A DNA stretch of 64,000 nucleotides from Pelagibius sp. (GTDB lineage: Bacteria > Pseudomonadota > Alphaproteobacteria > Kiloniellales > Kiloniellaceae), in contig NZ_JANQOI010000137.1 in assembly GCF_028289705.1 (NCBI RefSeq), forward strand, positions 1 to 64,000, given 5' to 3'. Under the pieces are notes generated by a model. That model was not told the DNA's origin. It worked only from the letters and a program-made list of their open reading frames with translations, and made no database searches. This document shows positions 51,784-61,040 of the stretch, piece by piece (within the stretch, counting starts at the first letter, position 1; every line of letters starts with the position of its first letter). Position numbers and translations under genes: made by a program.

Positions 51784-52786
51784 ATCTCGAACTTCACCAT
51801 GCGGTACATCACGCCGGCGCCGACGGCAAAACTGAAAAGTCCCAAGAATACGAGGAAGATACCGCGCGGGTCTTCAGTAAGATCTGAGATGTATCCCGGA
51901 TTGACCAGAAAGATCAGCAGCGCCATCACAAAGGGCAGGGAGCCGATGATATAGGCGCTGGCCTTGGCTTCCGAGGAGAGCGCCTTGATCTTCAGCTTGA
52001 GCTGGCGCCGCCGGCGCAGGACGTCGGACAGATTGGCCAGGGTCTCGGCCAGGTTGCCGCCGGTCTCGGCCTGGATCGAAAGGGCGACCGTGAAGAAATT
52101 GAACTCCTGGATGTCGAGCCGGCTGGAGGTATCCCAGAGCGCTTCTTCGAGCTGCTCGCCGAGCCGGACCGCGTCGGTGATCCCGGTCAGCTCGGTGCCC
52201 ACCGGATCGACGATCTCTTTCCCGGCAGTCTTGATGGACTCGGTGATCGGCAGGCCGGAGCGCAGGCCGCGGACCATCAGGTCGATGGCCTCGGGGAAAT
52301 GGGCGATGAAGCGGTTGCGTCGGCGGCGGATGAGAAAGCTGAGACCGGCATGGGGCAGCATGATGCCGGCGAACAGTCCGAACAGTGCCGCGACGATGAG
52401 TGGAATGAAGCTGACGAACCTGAGTCCGCCGAAGGTCGCGATGCCGAGGATCAGGCAGATCAGGAGATAGCGGCCGAGGGAGCTGTTGAAGCCGGCGCTG
52501 GCCAGGCGCAGGCGCAAGAGCTCGGGGCGCGGCAGCAGGCGCTTGATCAGCGTGTCGATGAAGGCGATTTCGCTGTCCGTGTTGGACCGACGGATGGAGA
52601 CGATCTCCTGCGGCGTCATCTCCTTGTTGTTCGCCGCCTTGATCCGTTCGATCCGCCGTTTGGTCTGCTTCTTCGCCTTGTCGCCGCCGAAGACCAGAAT
52701 GAAGATGACCAGCGCCACCAGGGCCGGCAGCACGACCAGCAGCAGCTCCACCGAGACGGGGCCGAGGCCGTATGGCAGGTTGATGG

Positions 52787-52790
<4 letters not shown>
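51780..52790 (-). CDS. tadB: Tad pilus inner-membrane protein TadB
   Basis: A 336-residue platform protein with an N-terminal membrane segment and a T2SSF domain (FPEAIDLMVRGLRSGLPITESI) framed by two more helices at the C-terminus. It works with the CpaF ATPase and TadC. ATGA overlaps link it to cpaF and tadC. Confidence 0.93.
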
Positions 52791-54424
<1,634 letters not shown>

Positions 54425-54430
54425 GGCGTC

Positions 54431-55672
54431 CTACTTTCTGCGGAAGAGTCGTCCCAGACCCTTCTTCTTGGTGGCCTTGCCGTCCTTCTCCTCCTTGAGC
54501 TCAGGCAGCTTGATGTCGCCGGCGAGCTTGCGGATGGCCTTCGAGACCTTCGCCTTGGCATGGGACTGGGCGAGGGGCTTGCCGGTGTTGGCCGCCGAGT
54601 TGAAGGCCTTCGGCTCGTCTGGCAGCAGGAGGTCGACCTTGTGCTCGAGGGCGCGCTGAAAGTCCTTGAGCTGCATCGCCTGCTTGCCGCCGGCGGCGCG
54701 GTTGGCAATCACCCTGACCTTGGTTTCCGGCGCGACTTCCTTGATCCCGGCCAGAATCCGCAGCGAGTCCCGCAGGCCGGAGAGGCTGAGCTCGGTGATG
54801 AGGAGAATCTCGGTTGCCGCCTCGAAGACCCGGCGCCGCACCGCGTAGGCACTGCGCGGAACGTCGATGACGATGGCGTCGTTGATGCGCCCCAGGGCCT
54901 CGAAAAGGGCCTCCACGGCATTGGGGTTGAAGTTTACCTCGGCGGTCAGATTTTCTTCGGTGGCCATGACCGAGAGTAGGTCGGTCAGCTTCGCCATGGC
55001 GCTGGAGATGAACAGACCGTCGACGCGCGCCGGGTTCTCCAGGGCTTCGCGGAGGCCGCGGGTCGGCTCGATGTCCAGGGACAGCGCGATGGTGCCGAAC
55101 TCGAGATCCAGGTCGACCAGCGCCGTCTTGCGCTTCATCTCCTCGCTCAGGATCCAGGCGAGGTTGACGGCCAGGGTGCTGGAGCCGACACCGCCGCGCG
55201 AGCCGATCACGGCGATGCGCGCCTTCTCCTCGTGGACCACCTCGGGCGCGGCCGGGTCGTCGCTCTCTTCGGTCCGGTTGAGGGCCGAGGCCAGGGCCTT
55301 CTCGGTGACCGGCTTGACCAGATAGTCGGTGGCGCCGGAATCGACAATCTCCCGATAGACGGCGATGTCGTTGACGGTGCCGATGCCGATGATCTTGGTG
55401 GTCTCGGGGATTGCCGCCCGCAGGGACATCATTGCGGTCTGCGGCGAGGCCGCCTCCGACACGTCGACGATCAGCACCGAGGGGGGGACGGTGGAACTGA
55501 GGAACTCGATGGCGCGGTTGGGACCGCCGTCCCTCAGCAGGGGTTCGGCGAAGTATTCTCTCAAGACCGAATCGACGACGGAGTGCGTCTGATTGTCGCC
55601 GACGAAGGCGATGCACTCGGCCGCGGTCGCATCGGCGGACTTATGTTCCAGGACGCGCTCTGCCACGCTCAT
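54431..55672 (-). CDS. cpaE: Tad pilus assembly protein CpaE/TadZ
   Basis: A 413-residue protein. The N-terminal third is receiver-like (VPPSVLIVDVSEA), and residues about 150-400 are a ParA/MinD ATPase domain. The Walker A is deviant, GSRGGVGSST, lacking both lysines of KGGVGKT. The motif EFGTIALSLDIEPTRGL in the middle is typical. TadZ/CpaE positions the pilus machine at the pole. ATGA overlap with cpaD. Confidence 0.93.
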   Translation of the reverse strand: MSVAERVLEHKSADATAAECIAFVGDNQTHSVVDSVLREYFAEPLLRDGGPNRAIEFLSSTVPPSVLIVDVSEAASPQTAMMSLRAAIPETTKIIGIGTVNDIAVYREIVDSGATDYLVKPVTEKALASALNRTEESDDPAAPEVVHEEKARIAVIGSRGGVGSSTLAVNLAWILSEEMKRKTALVDLDLEFGTIALSLDIEPTRGLREALENPARVDGLFISSAMAKLTDLLSVMATEENLTAEVNFNPNAVEALFEALGRINDAIVIDVPRSAYAVRRRVFEAATEILLITELSLSGLRDSLRILAGIKEVAPETKVRVIANRAAGGKQAMQLKDFQRALEHKVDLLLPDEPKAFNSAANTGKPLAQSHAKAKVSKAIRKLAGDIKLPELKEEKDGKATKKKGLGRLFRRK

Positions 55673-56388
55673 TGCGACTTGGTGTCCTCGGTGTCCAGAG
55701 GTGTGATCTTGCCGACCCGGTAGCGCTGGATCGAAAGCGACTGCGCCTCGCCGTCACCCGGCTCCAGGGTGCGGCCCTGCACGAGATCGGCCGGATTGGC
55801 CACCATGACGCCGAGATTGTGGGCATTGGAGCAGCCGAAGGCGGGATCGAAAGCCGGGGGGTGCGGCTCCAGCGGCTGCGGTTGCGAGCAGTCCGGCAGG
55901 ATCGGCATGTATTTGGCGAGGGTCAAACGAACCTCGTTGCCGCCGGGCGGCGCCGCCGGAACCTCTTGCGGCTGCTGGCCCAGGACCGTTTCGTATCCGC
56001 GGTCTGCCAGGGCCATGCGCACCGACTCCAGGCGCTGCAGCGCCAGGCGGTCGTAGCGGTTGGCCGCGCCGCTGCCGGCGCTCAGCAAGACGGTGGTTCC
56101 CGGATCGGGGGCCGCCTCCATGATCAGGGCGTCGATGGCATCCTCTGCACGCCGATCGAGGATCGCCGAGCCGTCGCGAAACAGCACCGACTGCTGAAAC
56201 ACGATGGCTTCCGCCTGGTTCTCCGGGGTCGCGGGGATCTGCTGCCACTTGGCGTGGTAGAAGACATGGTTGATCACGTCGGCGACCGCCTGGGCTTCTT
56301 TCGGGCGGTTCGGATCGCCCTCGCAGCCGGCCGCCAGCAACGCGAGCGCCAGGGCCGCGGTCAGCCGTCTGCACATCGGTCCGCTCAT
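55669..56388 (-). CDS. cpaD: Tad pilus lipoprotein CpaD
   Basis: A 239-residue lipoprotein with lipobox LLAAGC (Cys about residue 22). The mature part includes a long helical centre and FGCSNAHNLGVMVANPADLVQGR near the C-terminus, the CpaD signature. It works with the CpaC secretin in the outer membrane. It begins 10 bases after cpaC. Confidence 0.92.
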   Translation of the reverse strand: MSGPMCRRLTAALALALLAAGCEGDPNRPKEAQAVADVINHVFYHAKWQQIPATPENQAEAIVFQQSVLFRDGSAILDRRAEDAIDALIMEAAPDPGTTVLLSAGSGAANRYDRLALQRLESVRMALADRGYETVLGQQPQEVPAAPPGGNEVRLTLAKYMPILPDCSQPQPLEPHPPAFDPAFGCSNAHNLGVMVANPADLVQGRTLEPGDGEAQSLSIQRYRVGKITPLDTEDTKSQ

Positions 56389-56398
56389 CTTGCCGCTC

Positions 56399-57781
56399 CT
56401 AGTCCAGTTTGAAGCCGGTGTTCTTGTTGCCGCCGAGGCTCTCGGCCTGGGCCGGGCTCAGCGGAACCGTGGCGGCGGACTGCGAATCCTTCTGCTCCGG
56501 CACCTGGCTGGTGGCCGGCGGCGGCGCCCGATAGGGATCGAGCGGCGTCTTCAACTCGTTGGCATCCACCGGGCGCACGATGTAGGGCGTGACGATGATG
56601 ACCAGCTCGGTCTCGTCGCGCTCGAAGCGATCGCTCTGAAAGAGAGCACCCAGAATCGGCAGATCGCCGAGGCCGGGAATCTTGCGATGCTCCTGGCGGG
56701 TGCTGTCCTGGATCAGGCCGGCGATGGCGAAGGACTGGCCGGAGGCAAGCTCCACCGTCGTCTCGGCGCGCCGCGTGGTCAGCGAGGGGATCGACAGCCC
56801 GCCGGCCAGCACCTGGACGGCGTTGGAGAGCTGGCTCACCTCCGGGCGCACACGCATCGAGATGCGGCTGCGGCCGAGCACGGTGGGGGTGAAGGCCAGG
56901 CTGACGCCGAATTGCTTGAACTCGACGGTGATGGTGTCTTCGTCCTGGGAGACGGGGATCGGGAACTCGCCGCCGGCCAGGAAGCTTGCGGTTTCGCCCG
57001 ACAGCGCCGTCAGATTGGGCTCGGCCAGGATGGCGACCAGATTGTCTTCCGCCAGAGCGTCGATCAGCGCATCGACGGAGGCATCCCCGATGTTGCCGCC
57101 GGCGAACAAGGTGTTGATGCCGGCGGTGGGCGGCAGGGACTGCAGCGCGAAGTCGAAGCTGCCGTCGATGACGAAATCCCAGTTGAAGCCGAGCTGATTG
57201 ATGATCTCGCGGGAGACCTCCGCGATGCGGACCCGCAGGTTGACCTGGTTCGGCGCCGTCACCGCGAGGCGGTTGATGATCTCCTCGCCCTCGGCAAGGA
57301 AGCGCGCTGCCAGCCGGCGGGCGTCCTCGGACTCGTTGGCCGAGGCCACGTTGCCGGAGAGCACGATGGCGCCGTCGACGGACATGACCTCGATCTGGCC
57401 GTCGGGCACCAACTGATCCAAGGCGCTTTCCAGGCGCTGCAGGTTGTGGGTCACGTGCACCGCGACGTTGGCGATGACGTTGTCGTTGGCATCCAGGGCA
57501 TAGAGCGTGGTGGTGCCCACGACCTTGCCGAACAGGTAGAGCAGGCGGTCGGATTTGGCGCTGATGTCGGCGATCTCGGGATTGGCGATGAAGACCGAGG
57601 TCATGGCGCGGTCAAGGCGGAGGAGTTGGCCTTCGTTCAGCTCGATCTCGATCGGCTCGCCATTGGTCGGAACCGCCCGGCCCTGCAGGGCCGCCGAGGC
57701 CGGTTCCGCCCAGGCGGCGACCGATACGATCAAGGCGATCGCCAGCCAAAGCCTTGAAAACACGCCCATAAAATCCACCAT
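56399..57781 (-). CDS. cpaC: Tad pilus outer-membrane secretin CpaC/RcpA
   Basis: A 460-residue secretin with signal peptide (to about 30), an N-terminal BON/N0-like domain (IEIELNEGQLLRLDRAMTS) and the C-terminal secretin domain (GGEFPIPVSQDEDTITVEFK; LASGQSFAIAGLIQDSTRQ). It forms the outer-membrane pore for the Flp pilus. The ATG directly follows the cpaB stop; an ATG five codons in is also possible. Confidence 0.95.
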   Translation of the reverse strand: MVDFMGVFSRLWLAIALIVSVAAWAEPASAALQGRAVPTNGEPIEIELNEGQLLRLDRAMTSVFIANPEIADISAKSDRLLYLFGKVVGTTTLYALDANDNVIANVAVHVTHNLQRLESALDQLVPDGQIEVMSVDGAIVLSGNVASANESEDARRLAARFLAEGEEIINRLAVTAPNQVNLRVRIAEVSREIINQLGFNWDFVIDGSFDFALQSLPPTAGINTLFAGGNIGDASVDALIDALAEDNLVAILAEPNLTALSGETASFLAGGEFPIPVSQDEDTITVEFKQFGVSLAFTPTVLGRSRISMRVRPEVSQLSNAVQVLAGGLSIPSLTTRRAETTVELASGQSFAIAGLIQDSTRQEHRKIPGLGDLPILGALFQSDRFERDETELVIIVTPYIVRPVDANELKTPLDPYRAPPPATSQVPEQKDSQSAATVPLSPAQAESLGGNKNTGFKLD

Positions 57782-58669
57782 CTAGAAGCGCAGCTGCTGG
57801 ACCTGATTACCACGCGTTACGTTAACAACCTTCTTATTGCCCTGATGACCGTTCCTCAGACCGACCAGCCGGCTGACCTCGGTGTCCCAGGTGTAGGTGT
57901 CGCCGCGCTCCGGGTCCGGCTCCTCCAGCGGCTCTTCCTGGGCCACCAGGTTCTCGAGCTCTTCCTCGTCCTTGGCCAGGCTGCGCAGGCTGATGGAAAG
58001 CGCCCCCAGCTCGCGCACAACCGAGAGCATCTCAGTCTGCTTGGGAGTCACCTCTAGCGTGAAGTTCTTGGCGTATTTCGGCTCGGTGCCGCTGTCGTCG
58101 GTGATCTGGTCGATGGCCAGCACCCGGACGTTCTGCAGCACGGTCTCGCTGGCCCGGCGTTCGATCACCTTCTCTCCGGTCCGGTCGGAGATCGTATGTG
58201 TCAAAATGATGTCAATCCGGTCGCCCGGAAACACCAGGCCGCTGACCCCGGAGGTGGCGTTGACCCGGATGGCGATGGCGCGATAGCCGGGGCGCAGGAC
58301 CGCCGCCAGAAAGCCGCGCTCGCCGGGGCGGATGACCCGCTTGGGCGTGATCGGCTCGCCGGCGGTGAAGCCGCGGCGCACCACCGCACCGTAGAAGTTC
58401 TCGGGCTGAACCTCCTCGTCGGTGAAATAGTTCTCCGGGATGTCGTCGTCCGGCCAGATCTGCCAGCGCAGCTGTTCTTCCTGGATGAACACGCCGGTGG
58501 GCAGGGCGACCTTGGCGACCAGCACCCGGATACCCTCGGGCTGGGGCGCCTCCTGGACGATCACGTCCGGCTTGGCCCTTTGGCTGGCCAGCCAACTGCG
58601 CGCCACCAGGGCGGTGCCGACGGTGATCAGCAGCGCAGCGGCAATGAGCATGATGTTTCTGACTGACAT
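57782..58669 (-). CDS. cpaB: Tad pilus assembly protein CpaB/RcpC
   Basis: A 295-residue protein with an N-terminal membrane anchor (IMLIAAALLITVGTALVA) and a SAF domain followed by RcpC-like beta domain (GFTAGEPITPKRVIRPGERGFLAAVLRPGYRAI in pieces; VFPGDRIDIILTHT). It is periplasmic and ties the secretin to the inner platform. AGGAG for this gene overlaps the stop codon of the 28-codon frame before it. Confidence 0.93.
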   Translation of the reverse strand: MSVRNIMLIAAALLITVGTALVARSWLASQRAKPDVIVQEAPQPEGIRVLVAKVALPTGVFIQEEQLRWQIWPDDDIPENYFTDEEVQPENFYGAVVRRGFTAGEPITPKRVIRPGERGFLAAVLRPGYRAIAIRVNATSGVSGLVFPGDRIDIILTHTISDRTGEKVIERRASETVLQNVRVLAIDQITDDSGTEPKYAKNFTLEVTPKQTEMLSVVRELGALSISLRSLAKDEEELENLVAQEEPLEEPDPERGDTYTWDTEVSRLVGLRNGHQGNKKVVNVTRGNQVQQLRF

Positions 58670-58681
58670 CGCATCGATCTC

Positions 58682-58768
58682 CTAGACGCAGCCGCAGTCG
58701 GCCGTGAGGCCGGCGAGAGCAAACAGGATGAGTGCGGCAGATGAGGGGAGCAGCAGGCGTGACGTCAT
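58682..58768 (-). CDS. 28-residue small protein between cpaA and cpaB
   Basis: ATG at 58768 and TAG at 58682-58684 enclose 28 codons. The product is nearly all hydrophobic: MTSRLLLPSSAALILFAL, followed by AGLTADCGCV. GGAG stands 8 bases before the ATG, at the end of cpaA. Its stop overlaps the AGGAG of cpaB, so translation would be coupled to both. It could be a secreted peptide with two cysteines or a small membrane subunit; the residue before the first Cys is Asp, so it is not a standard lipobox. Not described in Tad systems that I know. Confidence 0.6.
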   Translation of the reverse strand: MTSRLLLPSSAALILFALAGLTADCGCV

Positions 58769-58771
58769 TGC

Positions 58772-59323
58772 CTAGACTCCCATGAGCAGCTGCAAGGCCA
58801 CGTACATGCCGCCGGCGGCTATGGCGACGGCATAGGGCATCGGCTGCTTGCTGAAGGCGGGATCGCTGGTGGCGTAGAAGATGGCGGCCGGGGTTGCGGC
58901 GCGCATCAGCTTGTGACGGATCCACAGCGCCACGGCCAGCAGGCCGCCGGTCATCGCGGTGTAGAACAGCATCGGGACGAACAGCGAGGGGCCGGCCCAG
59001 AGGGTCACCGCGGCGAACAGCTTGACGTCGGCGCCGCCGCACCAGCGCAGGGCGAAGAAGGCAAAGCCCGCCAGAAAGACGATCCCGGCATAGATCAGAC
59101 CGCCCAGCCAGTCGATCGCCCCGCCGGAGGCGATCACGAAGGACGGATAGAGCGCGAGCAGCGCCAAGCTGAAGCGGTTGGGAACCGTCAGATTGCGGCA
59201 GTCGCTGGCGGCGGCCATGATCAGCAGGCCGGCGAACGCCAGGATCGTGAACTGCGCTGTCGCGAGGGATAAATCCATAATCGGTCCATCCAGAAGGAGC
59301 CTCTTTGGCGCTGCCGCTCCCAT
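58772..59323 (-). CDS. cpaA: Prepilin peptidase CpaA/TadV
   Basis: A 183-residue integral membrane aspartyl protease with about five helices. Catalytic Asp residues are in ASDCRNLTVPN and in CGGADVKLF (GxGD-like). It cleaves Flp pilin precursors. GAGGAG lies before the ATG at 59323; a shorter start at 59278 would still keep both motifs. It lies after two hairpins behind the pilin gene. Confidence 0.92.
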   Translation of the reverse strand: MGAAAPKRLLLDGPIMDLSLATAQFTILAFAGLLIMAAASDCRNLTVPNRFSLALLALYPSFVIASGGAIDWLGGLIYAGIVFLAGFAFFALRWCGGADVKLFAAVTLWAGPSLFVPMLFYTAMTGGLLAVALWIRHKLMRAATPAAIFYATSDPAFSKQPMPYAVAIAAGGMYVALQLLMGV

Positions 59324-59363
59324 GACCGTCTCCTCGGAGAGGGAACCGAAAGCGCCGAAAGAG

Positions 59364-59400
59364 AGATAGGGCCACGGGGTCGCAACCCCGGGCCCTATCT
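59364..59400 (-). terminator. Hairpin between pilin and cpaA
   Basis: AGATAGGGCC at 59364-59373 pairs with GGCCCTATCT at 59391-59400, with an inner CGGGG/CCCCG stem. On the minus strand it is followed by CTCTTTC. It would limit transcription into cpaA and keep the pilin message abundant. Confidence 0.65.
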
Positions 59401-59413
59401 TTCTGGTGTTGAG

Positions 59414-59437
59414 CCGGCGGGCCCGGGGGCCCGCCGG
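59414..59437 (-). terminator. GC-rich hairpin just after the pilin gene
   Basis: CCGGCGGGCC at 59414-59423 pairs with GGCCCGCCGG at 59428-59437 around a 4-base loop. It starts 9 bases past the pilin stop. No T-run. It likely protects the pilin message 3' end or pauses polymerase. Confidence 0.6.
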
Positions 59438-59445
59438 GTCAATCC

Positions 59446-59649
59446 TTACGGCGCCGCGGGAGCGCCACCGCCGCTGCCGACGGCATTGCCGAGCTCGTTG
59501 GCGACGCGGTTGAACATGGTGCCCAACGAGTTACCCAGAGAGCCAAGCGCCGCGATAGCAGCAACCGAAACGAGGGCGGCGATCAGGCCATACTCAATAG
59601 CCGTCGCACCGGATTCGTCCTGAAGAAAGGACTTAATGGTGTTCATCAT
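59446..59649 (-). CDS. Flp/Fap-type pilin
   Basis: A 67-residue Flp-type pilin. A short basic leader (MMNTIKSFLQDESG) is followed by cleavage before ATAIEYGLIAALVSVAAIAAL, with Glu5-Tyr6 of the mature protein as required. The mature part ends in a short Gly/Ala/Pro-rich tail. The ATG at 59649 has GGAGG at good spacing. It is the major pilus subunit, the first gene before cpaA. Confidence 0.95.
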   Translation of the reverse strand: MMNTIKSFLQDESGATAIEYGLIAALVSVAAIAALGSLGNSLGTMFNRVANELGNAVGSGGGAPAAP

Positions 59650-59865
59650 GATTGCGACCTCCAATGCACGCATATCCTGGGCGATAATCGGCCTATCGCC
59701 TTAAGAAAGGGTAAAAGAAAAACGGTTTTTGGAGACCGGTACTAAAATACTACCAACAATAACTTGCAGTTACTTGTATAAATGTTGATTAACTTCAGGC
59801 TATATTGAGTTAAATTTTATGCTTTTATTATTTGATTTAATACCTGCTCTGCAAGGACGCCGGAT
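59650..59865. promoter_or_regulatory. AT-rich promoter region of the pilin gene
   Basis: This stretch is far richer in A+T than the rest of the window, over about 59700-59845. It carries a near CtrA site, TTAA-N7-TAAA, at 59701-59715, plus TTAA half sites at 59789, 59810 and 59837. It should carry the promoter and regulatory sites of flp. The exact hexamers are unclear. Confidence 0.55.
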
Positions 59866-60921
59866 CTAGCCGGCTTCGCGCCGGGACAGGCTTCCAGGGG
59901 AGGGGACCTCGGTCCTGTCGTGGAACTTGCGGTCAGGGGCCAGGGGCGGGGCCGGCAGGGTCAGGTAGTGCAGGCGTTTCATTTCGCGGCGCCCCAGGGA
60001 GACGGAGTCCAGGATCAGCCCGCAGGCAACCCCCAGGGAGGCAAGCAGCATCAGGGCGCAGACCAGAACGGCGGTGGGCAGCCGGGGCACAAGCCCGGTT
60101 TCGAAGTAAGTCACGAACAGCGGTATGGCGAGGCCGATGGCACTCACTGCCAGGACGGCGGCACCGGCGGAGAAGAACGCCAGGGGCCGCTCGTCCTTGG
60201 CCAGCCGGACGATGGTCCTGAGGATCCGGAAGCCGTCGCGAAAGGTGCTGAGCTTGCTTTCGGAGCCTGCCGGGCGTTCCTTGTAGGCGGTGGGCTCCTC
60301 GGCCACGGGCATGCGCAGTTCCAGGGCGTGAACCGTCAATTCGGTCTCGATCTCGAAGCCCTTCGCCAATGCCGGGAAGGATTTGACGAATCGGCGGGAA
60401 AAGACCCGGTAGCCCGACAGGATGTCGCCGAAGCGCTTGCCGAAGAGGTGACTGACCAGGCCGGTGAACAGCCGGTTGCCGAAGCGGTGTCCGGCCCGAT
60501 AGGCCTCGGTCCCCGAGTCCTGACGCGCGCCGTTAACCATGTCGAGCTGCTGTTGGCAGAGCAAGGCGATGAGACGCGGCGCGGCGGCGGCGTCATAGGT
60601 GTCGTCGCCGTCGGCCAGCACGTAGATGTCGGCCTCCACGTCGGCGAACATCCGGCGCACGACGTTGCCCTTGCCGCGCAGGGCCTCGCAGACCACCGTG
60701 GCGCCGGCTTCCCGGGCGACGGCCGCGGTGCGGTCGCTAGAGGCGTTGTCGTAGACGAAAATCCGTGCGGCCGGCAGGGCGGCGCGGAAGTCGCGCACCA
60801 CCTGGCCGATGGCCGCTTCTTCGTTGTAGCAGGGCAGCAGCACGGCAACGGACGGCCCATCCGCCGGCCATCTGGCCGCCAGGGCTGCCTGCTGCGCGTG
60901 AACCGGGTTTTCCTGCGTCAT
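59866..60921 (-). CDS. Family 2 glycosyltransferase with membrane tail
   Basis: A 351-residue GT2 enzyme. The catalytic domain has VAVLLPCYNEEAAIGQVV, ADGDDTYDAAA (DxD-like) and SGYRVFSRRFV. The C-terminal third has two predicted helices (LAFFSAGAAVLAVSAIGLAIPLF and AVLVCALMLLASLGVACGLIL), like polyprenyl-phosphate sugar transferases. It should load a sugar on a lipid carrier. Start 60921 gives the usual N-terminus. It is on the same strand as the GT-C gene upstream. Confidence 0.88.
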   Translation of the reverse strand: MTQENPVHAQQAALAARWPADGPSVAVLLPCYNEEAAIGQVVRDFRAALPAARIFVYDNASSDRTAAVAREAGATVVCEALRGKGNVVRRMFADVEADIYVLADGDDTYDAAAAPRLIALLCQQQLDMVNGARQDSGTEAYRAGHRFGNRLFTGLVSHLFGKRFGDILSGYRVFSRRFVKSFPALAKGFEIETELTVHALELRMPVAEEPTAYKERPAGSESKLSTFRDGFRILRTIVRLAKDERPLAFFSAGAAVLAVSAIGLAIPLFVTYFETGLVPRLPTAVLVCALMLLASLGVACGLILDSVSLGRREMKRLHYLTLPAPPLAPDRKFHDRTEVPSPGSLSRREAG

Positions 60922-61040
60922 CGCTTGCCTGCCGACTCCTGACCGGGCCTGCCTGACCCGTGGAGGGGCAGTCTTCCCCAATCCGCTCAAGAATTCCCTA
61001 ACGGTCGCTGGGGCGGGGCTCGTGGAGCTTCGGAAGGCGG

